A DNA stretch of 64,000 nt from Thinopyrum elongatum (lineage: Eukaryota; Streptophyta; Magnoliopsida; Poales; Poaceae), in assembly GCA_011799875.1 (NCBI GenBank), contig CM022298.1, positions 54,179,074-54,243,073 of the forward strand, given 5' to 3'. A model generated the notes under the pieces. It was given only the letters and a program-made list of their open reading frames with translations. It searched no databases and was not told the DNA's origin. Shown in pieces: positions 11,701 to 25,800 of the stretch (position 1 is its first letter; each line of letters starts with the position of its first letter). The position numbers and the translations under genes are program-made.

Positions 11701-12500
11701 GATCTGAACATATCTATGGATGACGAATTGAGATGGGTTTCCATGGGTTTTGACCCTACCGTCATAACATGTAAAAAGTATAATGTGAATGGTATCGCTT
11801 TCATACAGAGGAGCACCAGAACAGCCGGCCTGATCCCAAAACTATAAATACCGAAGTGTACACCCCCGGTCAAAATTCAGTACCCTTATACGGAAGGGTA
11901 CAAAATATATAAGATATTACATTCTGCAACGGGCGCGAAACCCTAAGTCTTCCTGTGTTCAAATGTTGATGGTTCGATCCGCGGGAGGGGCAGAGACATA
12001 CGCCTTCCATTGGTTTGGTCGAAGTTAAACCATCAACCGTCTATGCAGGAGCCGATCTCTTCATTGCGGCTACCCAAGCTACACAAGTTTATTATCTGCC
12101 TTACCCATGCCAGAAAGAGTACCTAAAGGGTTGGAAGTTGTGTTCAAGTGTCGCCACATGGTAAGCTACCGGACCTGAATGAAGACGATTACTAGAACAT
12201 TAACCCCTTGACATACGAGGGAGTGTTCTATCAAGAGCCACCTGATGATGATGTGGTTAGAAACGATGACGCTAGAGCATTGGGTGATGATGATGTGGAT
12301 CCAAACGACGACGATGCACGGAATGATGGTGAGACCATTGTCAATAAAATGACATACTTATGCTAGAAAAGTTAAACGAAGATGCTGACGACGAGGAAGA
12401 GCCTCCACCTCCGTCAGACAACGAAGATGATATGATTGATAGTGATGATGAGACCGACCGAGAAAGAGGTTACAACAGTGATGATTCGTATGGGTTCTAG
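8719..12500 (+). pseudogene. CACTA tnp2 transposase, low-quality copy
   Basis: Pieces of the same protein as at 41463-45127 are found in order. The Transposase_21 part lies around 9830-10200, including the run YSCWPVFVIPVNLPPG. The DUF4218-like part, with LEKIFPPGFFTP, lies around 10920-11120. The DUF4216 part follows at 11695-12500, after a short exon at 11509-11626. The frame is broken many times by 1-bp indels, and the N-terminal third is destroyed by the scrambled block. It shares the CGA-to-TGA stop after NKH with the clean copy. Confidence 0.8.
8985..9595. other. Scrambled, hyper-divergent block
   Basis: Against the matching 41750-42210 only short islands align, such as CCTTCAGAGAA and GTCTTAGCCTGTC-like stretches, and this copy is about 150 bp longer over the interval. 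No mobile-element ends or coding frame are seen. It is best read as a very low-quality stretch of a raw read. Confidence 0.6.
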
Positions 12501-12650
12501 CAGATGTACGTTTCAAGTCTTTTTTTCTATGGTTTAGGAATATGCCTTTTTATGCTTTTTTTAATGTGTTTAGTATTCCTTATTATATGCCTTTTCCTTC
12601 ATTTTTATGTACTAATTGTGTATTCTCTTTTCAATGCAGGTTCGTGGAAC

Positions 12651-15163
12651 ATGGGCAAGGGGAAGGCCGACGGCGTGGGTTTACTATGCAAGGTCGTCGG
12701 CATGTCTAGTCGGAGTGGTTGAGCACGTAATCCTCCCCCCCGACTACTTGACGATGACTCCTCACGGGAGGTCGAGGGAGAGGTTGCCCTAGAGGAGGAG
12801 GGGGCAGGGGGAGAGCCCCTAGAGGACGAGGGGGTGGGGGGAGAGCCACTACATGGGGTCGCGGCCAGAAAGAGTGCACCCTCACTGACTTAGGGGTGTT
12901 GTCTTCGAGGCCCTCCTCTAGTGAGGTACCCTCTTCTAGTGAGGTACCCTCTGACGAGGAGGAGGAGGACGAGGAGGTTCAGGAGGAGGAGAAGGAGGAG
13001 GTTCGGGATGGGGCCGAGGAGGAGGAGGAGGTTGGGGAGGGGACGAGGAAGGAGGAGGAGGCAGGCGAGGAGGAGGGTGGTGGCGGATGATGGTGGTGGC
13101 GGGGAGGGGGTTGGCAACGAGGGGTGGCTGCGTGGTAACGCAAAGCTACCAAAGCAGATTCCTGCTACCGAGGAGCAGAAGTGGCTCATTGAGCCCACGG
13201 GGAAAGAGTAAGTGCCACTTTATAATAATTTCATTCTTTTGCGTGTCACATGCTTATATTTTTCTTTATTTTGCTTGTCACATGCTAATATTTCATTCTT
13301 TTGCACAACTGGATATATCCTAAAGGGGCCCGTATTCCCAACGGCCTCATCACCGTCTTGCTGAAGGTACACTGGCCGGGGCTGTACTGTCCGGATCCAG
13401 TAAGGCACCTGGACCGTTGGGTTTTGGCCACAAGCTGGGACCACTGGGAAGCGGCCCCCCACGCGGACCATGAGACCCTGCCAAGGCCGTGATCACTAAT
13501 TTTGGGTGAGTCTCTTCAGAAGCACAAGTCCATTCTGGTTTCATGAATGATTTAACTCATGGCTTCTTCCATTCTGGTTTCATGAATGATTGTAGAAATA
13601 CTATCGAGTTCTTCCGGAGCACAAGGCCACTACCGACCAGATGCTGCTCCAAGCCAAGAAGAAGGCCCGCCAGCTGTAGTACGAGGTGCGCTATGTGGCC
13701 ATCTCGCAATACTATCACGACGCTCTTGGTGTGAAGATGACCAGGAAGAAGCGGGAGGATGGGCATTACCTTTGAGAGGCAAGAGTACTTGGCGGCAAGT
13801 ATAAAAGATTTTTCATTCCGATGTTTGTGGTACATTTCATCATTTCGTGCTGACATGCCATTATGCTTTCATTATGTAGGTGTGTCCAAATTGGTGTTAT
13901 GGAAAAGACGAGTCTTGGGCGGCATTGGTGGATCTGTGGTGTGATAAGGATGGAGCCTGGGCGGCTACGAGCATAAAAAACAAGGCTAACCGAGGGAAGG
14001 AGGGAGTACATGCTCAGGGAAACCGGAACCACTTTCTCCACAAGACACTTCATGTATGACTAACCTCATTAAACAATCTTCTTCTTCTATTACCATCACT
14101 TTCTTATGTATGACTAACCTCTGTTTGGTGGGCAGGAGGAGAAACTGAAAACAGCAGCCGCTCTCACACATGGAGGCGTGGGAGATCGCCCATACGCGGA
14201 AGAATCCCAGCCTGGCGAGGCCAAGTACTATGGCAAGACCATGCAGAAGAAGAAGGCCTACTCCGAGGGGTACCAGAGGTTACAACCTGGCACAGCTGAC
14301 CCCATTAGCGCGGATCTGGACGAGGAGGTGGTGGTGGGCATGGGGCCCAAGAAGCACGGTCGGGAGGCGGTTCTGGATGCTGTAATCACTCCTTCTATCT
14401 CCTACACACAGCTCCGAGCTACCGACCCGAGCCTGAGCCAGCGCACGAGCACGCCCATGACCAGTGCGCAGTCACACTCCCTCTTTGCTGAGCGGCAATC
14501 TGTAAGTATTTTCCCTCTTATCTTCATTGCCCACTTTATTTTTGCATTGAGATGTTTTATGAGTTCCATCATGTCATACCGTAGGCCTACATGGAGTACA
14601 CACGCAGGAGACCATGGCGTGGCACGCGAGCCTTTTAGCATTTCATGAGCACAACTCTCTCGTGATGGCGGTTAGTTTGGCCCCTTTCATTTCACTTCTA
14701 TATTTGCACTTGCATTTCTTCTGACATTCTTTTTTGCTTGGTCAATGAACATGCAGCACGTTGTTGAGTGCATGGCGGCCGGCAGGGTTCCTCAATTGCA
14801 ACCAGCACCATCTCCTCCACACACCAGTGCTGCTTACCTTTGAGGAGTTTCTGGCATAGCACCCTGGCCCTCGCCGGTTAGTACATCCCCAAACTATTCA
14901 CCCAAAGCATACCGTTTATTCAACACAATCATATATCCCCTTTATATGTCTTTCAACATCCAGGGAACCGGTGGATCTACCGTTGGTGGTGGTGCTGGTG
15001 TTGGCACCACTCCCGAGTCACGGAGCCCGATCACTCCGATCCACGGAGGCAAGAGGCAGGCGGTGGCGGTCTTGGCGGTAGCGCTGCCGCTAGCAGTGAC
15101 GACCTGGGCTTCGGCGGACTTGGCGGTGACGACCTTGGCGGTGCTCGACGTCCTGGCGCTTAA
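12651..15163 (+). pseudogene. CACTA second gene (Transposase_24/TnpA-like), low-quality copy
   Basis: It is colinear with 45282-47809: an acidic first exon, then the exons with NWIYPKG, EARRMGITFE-like and EAWEIAHTRK sequence, then a glycine-rich last exon. Frameshifts not present in the clean copy are frequent, for example around 13480-13500 and 13740-13760. The same C-to-T stop codons are present. Confidence 0.75.
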
Positions 15164-15397
15164 GCCTTTGGGTGACGGTGGTGGTGATGATACACTTGTG
15201 GTCTTTACATGACTTGTGTGCTTCTTTATTGCTATTGTTGTTTTTGATGATGCTTATGTTTGCGATGATGCCTATATTGTTGTGACGGTGGCGGATGATA
15301 CTTATATGTGATGTATGTCTATTTGCATCATATATATCTGCTGATTATTTGAATTGAACTGAACTGAAAACAAACAGAAAAAAAACAGACACAAACT

Positions 15398-15727
15398 ATG
15401 CCCAACGGCCTTGCCGTCGGCATAGCGCTGCCCCGGAGCTACCAGCGCGCCACGTGGCACCTATGCCGACGGCTAGGCCGTCGGCATAGATATGCCACAT
15501 GGCGCGCACTCGTTGGGCAGCACTTGACGGCGGCGCCGACAACCACCGTTAGGCGGGGACGTTGCCGACGGCTACGGCCGCCGTCGGGATAGCATCTATG
15601 CCGACGGCATCCCGGGCTACGCCGAGGGATATGTTGCCGACGGGGGCCGTCTGCATAGGCCTGTCCCGACGGGAATCAGGGCTATGCCGACGCCTGGCCG
15701 TCGGCATAGGGGTTAATTCTGGTAGTG
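15398..15727 (+). repeat. CACTA-1 right subterminal repeats and terminus (low-quality copy)
   Basis: Several copies of CTATGCCGACGGC and its reverse complement occur, ending in GGTAGTG. It matches 48044-48379. Confidence 0.85.
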
Positions 15728-16967
15728 TATATAGACTAGCACAAATATCCGTGCGTTGCAACGGGAGAGAAAATGACGTGTGTCGGCCGAAAAAAAAATT
15801 GACATGTGTCCGTCAAAAAGTCCACCAGGAAGGCACGACGGCATACATACATTGGCACCAACAGCATAGAAGAGGCGCATGCCAAAATTTTGAAGGAAAA
15901 CAATATCAATTGTGCATTAGTCATGAAAGAAGCTTTAATACTGGTGCTAAGAAACACTTACTTTTTTCATAATCTTGAAAACTACTATCTTGCTTAGGGT
16001 TTTTCACGCCTGCCTCGCTAATCTCGGCAATCAAGACATGCAGATAGTGATTGGAAGGAATATCTTGCTTTTTTAAATATTGATTAGAAAAAAATGTTGC
16101 ATGATGAATGAAACTTGCAACAACTTTGATCTAGGTGTCTTTCGACCTATCTCATGGAGCCCAACAATCCCCTTTCTTTATTGCATGCAGGCCCCCAATT
16201 GAATCTAATTTAATTAATCAGAACCTTCTTTCCTGCACAAAGCTGCATGTCTTGTGGATTACCATTTGTTTCTTGTTTCTCCATGTGGCTCGTTGTCTAT
16301 GTCTATACAGACAACTTGCGCAAGTATAAGTTGGTCAGGTTTTATGTAAAAAGGTAAGGTGGATTATTTCTTTTGTATAAACGAACCCCTTTCTCCCATA
16401 ATAATGAGCTAGCATAGTTGGCGTAGTTGTTTGGTTGTTGCAGGCTTATCGTGAGATCGACCCACCATGCAAAGGATGGTTTTTATTTTATTCCGGAAAG
16501 AGAGCCCACCTTCATTCTCATGGCCCACAGGAAAAATCCCGTTAGAAGGCCACTTGCTTGGCACCCGGCCCGCAGACGGAACAACCGCAGGTCGACGGAC
16601 GAAATTTTGACGCACGAAGGGCGGGTGGACGAACGTTGGAAAATGGTCTGTGCGTTGCAACGAGATAAAAAATTCATCACACTTCGGCACTCCCTCTATA
16701 AATAATAATAAGTATTGTCAAGTATCCTTAACATGAAGAAGAATTGTTCCTTCAAGACAACCATCTTTGTAGAATTGTTTTTTTCTTTTGCAGGATAATG
16801 TAGCATTGCTAGACTTGCGGGTAGTGCTTTGCTAATGATGTAAACACCAACAATGAGGGATAATCGGCTATAGTCCAGTCAATGTACATAATCCCATTTT
16901 AATTTAATCTAAACACACCCGTTAATGCATCAATCAAGGGATTTCATAGATTCTCCCAATATATGTA
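15728..16967. other. Intergenic, low-quality copy of 48380-49623
   Basis: I see no gene. The motif GTGCGTTGCAACG occurs twice, near 15751 and 16650. Confidence 0.5.
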
Positions 16968-17125
16968 CTCCCTCCGTTCATAAATATAAGTCTTTGTAGA
17001 GATTCTACTATGGACTATATACGGAGCAAAATGAGTGAATCTACACTCTAAAATGCATCTATATACATCCGTATATGGTTCATAGTGAAATCTCTATAAA
17101 GACTTAATAGTAGGAACAGAGGGAA
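16968..17125. mobile_element. Stowaway MITE 1 (low-quality copy)
   Basis: CTCCCTCCGTTC at the left is mirrored by GAACAGAGGGAA at the right, flanked by TA on both sides. It matches 49624-49781. Confidence 0.85.
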
Positions 17126-17424
17126 TACTTTTATGCAGGCCGTTTGTAATTCTAGGTAGTCACCATGTATAATAGTAGGCAAGTGCATGTTTAATTCGTC
17201 AAGGGCCCTTCCAGTATTTGTTGTGCACATAATCCCATTTTAATTTAAACTAACCACTTGTTCATTAAAAGGGTGGAAGCTGGGAATTCATTGGAGTTAG
17301 GCATCATCATCTCATCACAAATCGACCTTGTACGTTTGTCTGGGCCGGTTGGCTTGCGCTTGCTTTATTTCCCTGGCCAGAGTTAATTGTATAAATAAAT
17401 GGCAACCTGGCAACCTTCGCACCA

Positions 17425-17482
17425 GGCTCGTGGTCTATTGGTTGCAAAATATCTTAGCGTCCATGTGGTCTCAAGTTCGATT
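17425..17482 (+). other. tRNA-like A/B box pair (low-quality copy)
   Basis: TGGTCTATTGG followed by AAGTTCGATT, as at 50083-50143. Confidence 0.3.
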
Positions 17483-17531
17483 ATCATGAAAGTGCTACTT
17501 TTTTTAATCTTTTTTCGGCTTCCTCGAAGCT

Positions 17532-18150
17532 GGAGCGTGAGCCAGCAAGCGGAACGATCAAACGAAAACTGGGAGGAGCGAATCGTTAATTTCCAAGACG
17601 GATGAAAATCGTATTGGTCCCACCATAAATAAAAAAAAATGGAGAAAATAACCCTCCTTTAATATTAGGTAAAGATAAAGATACAACCTATATGGAAAGA
17701 CATTAGTAATTAATAAAACATTAAAAATTCTGAAAATATTTTTGAAATAAACTGGACCTTCCATTTTACTTGTAAAAAATATTCCACAAAAAGAAAGAAA
17801 AAACCCGTTGATTCCTATAGATTTTTTTTGGCCAAATAAGATGGAGCGTGTGAGCCGCAAGCGACAATCAAACAAAAACTGGGACGAGCGAATCGTTAAT
17901 TTCCAAGACGGACGAAAATCGTATGGGTCCACCATAAATAAAAAAAATGGAGAAAACAATCCGTCCTTTAATATTAGGTAAAGATAAAGATACACCTATA
18001 TGGAAAGACTGAGTATTAAATAAAACATTAAAAATTCTGAAAAAATATTTGAAATAACTTGACATTCCATTGTACTCGTAAAAATACTCCACAAAGAAAA
18101 AAAAACCCTTGATTTCTTATAGAATTTTTTTGGCCAAAATAGTGTCAATA
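17532..18150 (+). repeat. Tandem dimer, about 311-bp unit (low-quality copy)
   Basis: Two units start with GGAGCGTG at 17532 and 17843. It is the counterpart of 50195-50822. Confidence 0.8.
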
Positions 18151-18306
18151 GTGACCTATAAATAGCAAATAATTTTTTTTCCCTGAAGTCAACGCTGGGT
18201 TTTTATTTGCAAAAATTTATATACTAGTGCAAAAAGAAAATCAAGTTTATTCTAAAAAAACTTCTAAACTTTTTGACTTTTATTTTAGTTTTATTTTTCC
18301 CTTTAT

Positions 18307-19640
18307 GAGGTGTACAACCCAAGAAACAAAGGGTATGTGCCAAGATGGGCCGCTCAATGGACTGCTTTATTCAAGATTATGGTGTCGTGAGCTCAAAAAA
18401 GTCTGTGGTGCCATCGACCCTAACACAGAATGGTGGGATGATGATCTCCCGAGGAATATCTTTCTACCTATCAATGTCGAAAGAATTCACAGAATTCCCA
18501 CTCTCTGCTTCGGTCATGGAGGATTTTGTAGCCTGGAATGCAACGAAGTCTCGTGTTGTCTTCAGTCAGATCAGCCTAGCACATTGAGTGGGAACATCAG
18601 TTTGGGGCTAGAGTTAGAAATCATTCAGCTGAGATGTCAAAACCAATCCAGTATGCATGGGAGATCCTTTGGAAGCTGCATGTGCCGAGTAAAGTTAAAA
18701 AAATTGTTATGGCGAGTGCTGCATGGCATAGTTCCGGGCATGTGCATCTTGAGCAACAGACAACATCAAAGTAAACCCTCAATGCTCAATTTGTAAGTCA
18801 GGACCAGAAGATATTCCCATTGATCTTTACATGCAAGCGTGCAAAGGAGGGTTGGTCGAAACTTGGCCTTCAAGAGGAGATCGACAAAGCCCTATGTGTT
18901 GACCAATCGGGCCTTGTGGTGTTAGAGGAGATACTCAGGAGTCCGATGAAGAAATCCTCAGTTCGCGGACAGCTGGGGCTCCAAGAGACAGCTGCCGTAG
19001 CTGCTAGGTACATCTGGTATGAACACCGGGAAGCCGTCAAGGGTGAAAATATTAAGAGCATTGGGAATACTGTGTTGCCATCCAGGCAATCACGATACAC
19101 CACACTTAGGTGCCGGAGGATGTTTTACCTAGTGCAAGATGGGAAAAGCCTTTGCCAGGGCATTATAAACTCACACCGATGCCACCTATTTTGAGGATGG
19201 AAGTGGCCCAGAGTTGTTGTCTTCTGCGAAACTGGCGGGGTGAAGCGATCGCAGGAGTGATGATGAGCCCAACCCTCACACTATGAATGCACAAAACTGC
19301 AGAAACACTAGCAGTGAAACATGGTCTCAAGTTGCTCTTTCAAAGAGGATGCTCCTCGAGTAACAGTGGAATCTAATTGCCCGCATTGGTTGATGCATGC
19401 AACAGTGAGTTCGAAATCTGGAGCCCTACACGCCAATATCAATGTATTGCTTTGAGTTAGCACATGGAATTCCATCAATCTCTTTTTCAGCACTGCCCGC
19501 GGGAAGCTAAAAGCTGGCACATTTCTTGGCTAGACAATTGTTATGAGCAAGGTTATGTATGAATGGGCAGGAGGCCCCGAAACTTTTTGGTATCACATGT
19601 ATGTATGATGTAACCTTGCCACGAGATGAATAAAGAGCCT
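18307..19640 (+). pseudogene. LINE-derived zf-RVT/RNase H remnant (low-quality copy)
   Basis: Same content as 50990-52310, with extra frameshifts. The segment reading LHGIVPGMCILSN and the RNase H-like segment after TAETLAV are recognisable in different frames. Confidence 0.7.
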
Positions 19641-19762
19641 GAGGTTGTCCCTTCAATAAAAAGAATGTGATGCCGTCGAAGATGAAAGTTTGAACATATT
19701 GATTTGATGTCAATAATTTTTGGGAAGGGATCTGTATTTTTTTAGAACGAAAAAAGTGATCT

Positions 19763-19794
19763 GCCTCTCTCTCTCTTACACACACACACACACC
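19763..19794. repeat. (CT)n(CA)n microsatellite, shorter copy
   Basis: A CT run is followed by a CA run interrupted at its end by CCAACCC. It is shorter than the counterpart at 52441-52482, so the length is either miscalled or polymorphic. Confidence 0.9.
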
Positions 19795-20743
19795 AACCCA
19801 CATCAATGGGTCGCCATGACTGCATGTTTATGTAATTGCTAATGTTTCCAACCTTTTTTTAACACAGTACGGACGCAAGCGCTGGGATACCTCTGTTTAA
19901 CTAACCATCCAACCACAGGTGGTTCGCTGTTTCCAACCTTTTGAGTAATGAAATTCGTGGGCGATTGTCCTTAGTTGTTTTCGCTAAAAAAGCTATGCCA
20001 ATAGAAAATAGTTAGAAAGTTCCTAAATATCAGCACATTTGGTATGATGGTTTCCAAAGGTGCGTGTCGGGATGCAAAACACTTGCGCGATTGCGGATCA
20101 CCTTGGCAGGATGGTGACCTTGCTACCAACCATCTCAGTTTTAGCCGACGATATAGCTAGACCGAGTCAACCTCCCCGTGTCCATGTTGTTTGGAGAAGA
20201 TAGACAACGAAATATCTGAAACTTAGATGGTCAACAACAAAATTTTCTTTGTACTTTAGCTGATTACCTCCTACTAACTAGGTTTGTAATTGATTAGTTT
20301 TTGTAGTTAGCCAATTTCAAACTTGATGTACAACTGGTACATGCCATGTGTCACTCACACATGATTCTATCCTCCTTATCAAGCTTACGCAGACCAATAC
20401 AATTGCTATATACATAGGGAAAATGGAATTTGCAGGACATCGGTGTGGGTTCAGATCTTAGGAATAGGCGTCGCTTGACCAAAATTACGGGCCATGACTT
20501 AACCCATGATCCACCATATCAAATTTGTACACATGCAAATGCAGTTTATTTGAAATTTTTGAATTTTAATTTGGTATCAATCACCATGAATTGATAGGTA
20601 TTTATTTACAGATTACGAGCTCACACTTTTGTAGATCCATGCCACTGAGTGCATGCACACTGCTACCCATTACATTTAGAAAGTCATCAGTCTGTCATCA
20701 TCTCGGTTCCACTTACATGCATTCCTCCATCCATGCATTCTAG
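19795..20743. other. Intergenic, nothing recognised (low-quality copy)
   Basis: AT-rich sequence matching 52483-53438. No gene, repeat end or RNA gene is seen. Confidence 0.5.
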
Positions 20744-22233
20744 CTACCCGGCCTTCAAGTTCCGTAATGATCATCTGGAAGTTGCCAGCAGTGTCTCCTG
20801 TACGTCGAGAAGGTCCGCCGGAGTGCTCACTGGCATGCAGACCACCGGTCCGAAGTGGCCGCCCTGGCACCTGTTGCTGCGACAGCATGGGGATCACAAC
20901 AGCCATTTGTGGCCGTTGGCTCGGGCTTCTCTTGAACGCACAACAACCCTACATGGATGCACGTCGCCGCCTGCTCTAGCTCCGCCAGGGAGCATCATCG
21001 CGCATAGTTGGGTCAAGGAGCTTGAGGCTTTTGTTTTCTTCAAATAGCTTCCATGCCTGCAATTTTATTTTCTATTTTGTCAAGGTCAGCAAGTTTGAGA
21101 CTTGGCCGTGTAGGCACGGAATTTCAAATTAGAATCAGATAAATCTCATTTTTTTGGTTGCGTGAAAGGTAAATTGATTGATTACATGAGCTATGAGGTT
21201 GAAATTTCGTTGGTTCCTCCTCCCACTGACGATCTCCAGCAAACAACACACCGAAGCTGTACACATCCTGCATGAATGATACCATGCCGTCCATGGCGTA
21301 CTCGGGGCCATGTAACCACTGTCACCGCATGAACATCCATACAAACCCTCAAAAATCCAGCTATAAGAATAAAAATTCGATGTAATTATAGTACTTGACC
21401 ATTGGTTCGGTTATGCAATGTTGTTTTCTTACTATGTCCCATCAATCCTTTCCGTGACGGTAGAATCCTGGTTGTCGCCGATGCTGCTGAACAAACTTTG
21501 CGATTACCGAAATCCGATATCTTGGCGACCATCTTCCCCATTAAGGAAACATTGGCCGCCTTGAGATCTCGGTGGATCATAGTGTGCCTCGAGTCTTGGT
21601 GAAGGTAGAGAAGCCCTCTGGCAACGCCAAGGATGATGTCCATCCTGGTCTTCCAGCTCAAAGGGCACGTCTCTCAAATCTGTTGGCGATTTTGCATAAT
21701 TGAATTTCCGAGTGGGTTCTGACGGTACAAATGTGGTAAGTGTTTTGCTAAAACGGGGGTAAAAAGACACGCACCAAAGATGAAGTTGTCCAAGCTCTGT
21801 TACTCATGTACTTGTAGAGGAGTATCCTGTCAGAGCAATGGATCAGCAGCCAAGGGCGTACAAGGTTGCAATGTTGCAGCCTGGCAATGAGGTCCACCTC
21901 GTTCTTGAACTCTTTCAGGCCTTGCACTCTGTTGTCAGTTGATAACTTCTTCACTATAATTTCCTGGCCATCTTGCATTTGACCCTGGTAAATTTAGTTC
22001 AGTTATTCTCTCAACATGCAACCTTCCTCTCACCATGTCATGCATGTCATACTGAGAATTGATTGAGTTGCGCTAGAAATTAATTGTGGGATCTGGATTA
22101 AAGAGTGAAAGTAGGAACTGAAGACGACAAGACATCATATAAGTATTAGCTGGAGGGTCCTCTATTCTCAAATACTATAGCAAAATTTATTGGAATTTCT
22201 ACATTGCTACTAGACATGTGGAGATGGGTCTAA

Positions 22234-22494
22234 GGCTAGTCATAGTGGGAAGAAGTGTCATGCATATGACACTAGTCATGTTACTCCTTCATAGTGGCAA
22301 AGTAACATAGAAGTAGTATCATAGATGATTGCATTTATTAGACTGTAGACTCATTTTCTTTGCGTAGCGTTATGTTACAGTAACATTTATGTCACTCCAA
22401 ATGCCTCTCTCCCTCATTAACTACATGCCGCATAAGTAAACTTGTCTTGGAATTCACTATGTTACTATCTAAGTTACTCCCACTATGACCAACC
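22234..22494. mobile_element. Tourist-like MITE (low-quality copy)
   Basis: GGCTAGTCATAGTGGGA at the left and TCCCACTATGACCAACC at the right. It matches 54945-55207. Confidence 0.75.
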
Positions 22495-22661
22495 TATGAA
22501 AATGAAAGAGATGGAATATACCATATATTAATCCGACTTGAGATATTTTTTAATTAATGTATTAACTTTATTATTATTGCTAAAATTTCTCTAGCTGTTA
22601 AGTGATAACGTAACACATTTTTTATTCAGTGCAGTGACAAGCTACATGTCTCTTAGCATTA

Positions 22662-22909
22662 CTCCCTCCGTCCGCAATAAGTGTACTTCTAGCTTTTGTC
22701 CTAAGTAAAAGTTTTAAAATTTGACTAACTTTATAGGGAAAGTAGCAGCATTATGGTACTAAATTAGTATCACTAGATCGTTTTGAAATGTACTTTCATA
22801 ATATACCAATTTGATGTCATATATGTCACTACTCTTTTCTATATTGGCAAAATGAAAACTTTGACTTAGGACAAAAGGTAGATGTACACTTATTCGCGGA
22901 CGGAGGGAG
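22662..22909. mobile_element. Stowaway-like MITE 2 (low-quality copy)
   Basis: CTCCCTCCGTCCGC at the left is mirrored by GCGGACGGAGGGAG at the right. It matches 55373-55629. Confidence 0.85.
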
Positions 22910-24179
22910 TAGAAACCAACTAGCAGGGAGTCATCTAGCTTGTCATAAAAGTTACTACATGAGTAGTCGTACTATCTAACTATGTTTTAAACAACCACTA
23001 GAAATTTCATTTATGATTGACATGATGGATTGTAATATGCGTTTGTAAAGCATATCACCTTGTAAACAATGCCGAAGCCACCACGCCCAATTTCTTTCTC
23101 TGGACAGAATCCACTCGGGCGGCTCTTATGGTTTCGAAATCGTACATCGGACATTCACCTCTCTGACGTCATCAAACATGGTAACTGTAAAATAGAGAAG
23201 GAAGCTACAAGACATGAACAATAGGGCAACACAGTTTGAGATCATCCTTCTGAAACACACCAAAGACTATCACCTTCCTTGTTGCGTCGGACCTTTCTCC
23301 AAATCAGAAAGCCAGGCAATAGCAAAAGCACACAAATCCTATTATCATGTCGTGATAATCGCGGCAAACTTCTAGTCTTGGCTGGCTTTGGTGCAGTGTT
23401 CTGCATCAAGTAAATGCATGAAAATTGTGGGATCCATGAGTAAGAATAAGATGCACCGGTTGTAATGTGTGAGCTTGACATATTTTGTCCTGGTAGGTGA
23501 TTGACAAGGACACAACAGTGACTGAAAATATCATTGTGTGCACCTACAGTAGCTAGCATAATACTATTTCATTAGCTAAAGTGAAAAGGTACGTTTGATT
23601 AGCTATAGGTCCAAGGTAATTGTTTACCATAAACTTTGTCCTATTTAGAGGAAAATGAAAAATATTATACCATCATTCAAAGTCCTGTTAGAGTATATAT
23701 TTTGTAAACTATGTGAAATTTTATGGTTTTAAGTAGTATGTTGGCTGGAGACTATATCTTCTTTTAGCAATTTATACTATACTTCTCGAATTTTCTATTT
23801 TGCCCTTATTTATGAATAAAAATAATATGATTTTAGGCTCAGTTGGACAGATTCCGATCTTGCATCAACATTCCACGGGTTAAAAGAATTGTCTTAACAA
23901 ATAAATAAGAATTGGTTCTGGTTATCTATATTCACCATATATTGATCCATGCAAACAACTGAGCGAGAGGCTGCGTTACATTGATCTATCACACGCTAAA
24001 ATTCAGACGTTGCATAAGTTTCTTTGGATGTGCACATCAACCGGGTGAGGCATGGACCTGAAAATTCCAGGTCTTTCGTACGTCTTTTTCCGCTTACGAC
24101 TACAAGAAAGGATGTATACGCCACTGGTCACATCACACGCTAGACAAATCAGACCTGGGATAAATCATGAATAGTCACC

Positions 24180-25800
24180 ACTGATTTTTTCTTTGAGGGA
24201 ATAGTCACACTGTTTTTGTTCTCGGGGAATAGTCACACGAATTCTCAGCATAGCTCCGATAGGGTTCAAATCCTAGACTTGAATCTTTTGCTCGTATTTT
24301 TCTGGATTTTTCTTTTAGAAGATCCAGCGTTCGCTGGCATTTCATAGTTAAGCAGGAAGCAAGCGGAAAACAATGTGCGATCAAGTGATCAGTGGATAAA
24401 TAGAGAAAACAGAAAAAAAAAAAATCCCTCGGCCTAGCCAAAGAGAAGACCAACAGCTAATCCAGGCCAACAGCACCACAAGATCCAAGGTCGCCGGCAC
24501 AACTAACATGACAGAGCGAGCACCCGGCCTGCAGATCTTCGCAGTGTCATCGTATATCATCCATCGCGCTCGTGACCCGACGACTTCGACTTCATTGCAA
24601 CATGAAAGGGCACCCGCCAATCAGCATGTCCGCCACAAGTGTGTTCTCGACCTCATTGGCATTGGAGAGAAAGACATATCCGAAGCAGGGCGACATGTGC
24701 CGCTCCAATCCCGAGAGGAGGACAACAAGACTAGTCCGCCGCACCAAGCATCTCAAGTGTGCTCCTGCCGACCCACCACCACCGCACAAAAGCTAACGAC
24801 CATACTCGGACGAACGCGCCATCGTGCCCACCTAGAACCTCTCCAAAGCAATGCTTCCAACAAAGTAAGGCAGCCAAGGATGCCCCATTGCCGATCCGAC
24901 AAGACGGATCTAGGTTTTCACCTGGAGAAAGGATGAAAGGCAGGAGGGGTACAGATCTCTTCAGTGATGCCTCCAAGAAGGAAAACAACATCCATGGATT
25001 TTACGATCACCGACATCGAGCAAAACTTTCGTCCGAAGAATCTGGCCAGAACGCCAAGGACAAAAGTCCCTGGCCACACAACCACTAGTTGCCGCACCGC
25101 CCTAGCACACCCTCGCGCCGCTCCGAAGATGACCGCCGGCATCAACGCAGGCCACGACGCGGCCAGATCGGACCCACCCGCCTGCCTACAGCCGTCGCAG
25201 CACACCCATCGGCGTCCAGGCAGCAGCCCCCGCCTAAGACTCACCCCACGGCCGATCCGGTGTGAGATCCGCCGCCCCACTCGCCCGCGACTGGTCCGGG
25301 TGAGCCCAGATCGGGCCCGCCCCGCCGGCATCCGCACCTGCACGCGCGCAAAACCGCCGGAGGGAGCAGAGGCTCGAGCTCTGTCGCCGCTCACGTGCGA
25401 CACCTCCGGCGAGTATCCACCGCCGCCGGCCTCGGATGGAGCCCCCCGAGATCCGCAGCCCAGCCGCCTGCCGATGTCCGCGCCTCCGAGATCCTCCACC
25501 ACCATCCCCGGAGCCGGCCGGGCTTCGCCGGTGAGACCCTCAGTGCGGCGGCGAGGGGAGGAAGGGAGGTGGGGGGGAGAGGCGCCCCGTTTGGGTTTCC
25601 GCCCCCCGAGTCGCCAGGGAGGCGACGAGAGGTGGAGGTTTTTTTTTTCCAGACTTTTCGAGAATGTTTCGTTCTTGGGAGGAGACTCTTTGCCGACTAC
25701 GAAGACGTAATCATTAAGATGTTGTGTGTATGTCGGCACAGTACCTCGAAGATCCCATAAGGGTATGGTTGTGTAAGTGCGTCTATAAGGATCAGTGTAT
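24180..25800. other. GC-rich block in receptor-kinase intron (low-quality copy)
   Basis: This is the counterpart of 56930-58560. A 300-aa open frame on the - strand exists only because of indels in this copy and is not continuous in the other. Confidence 0.5.

Larger units (their letters stand above)
7402..15727 (+). mobile_element. CACTA-1 transposon, low-quality copy
   Basis: This copy matches the element at 40117-48379 throughout, but with many indels and a scrambled block at about 8985-9595. The right end reads TTCTGGTAGTG at 15717-15727, the reverse complement of a CACTA terminus, followed by TAT. The left boundary is taken at the first subterminal palindrome because no CACTA terminus is visible upstream. 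Confidence 0.85.
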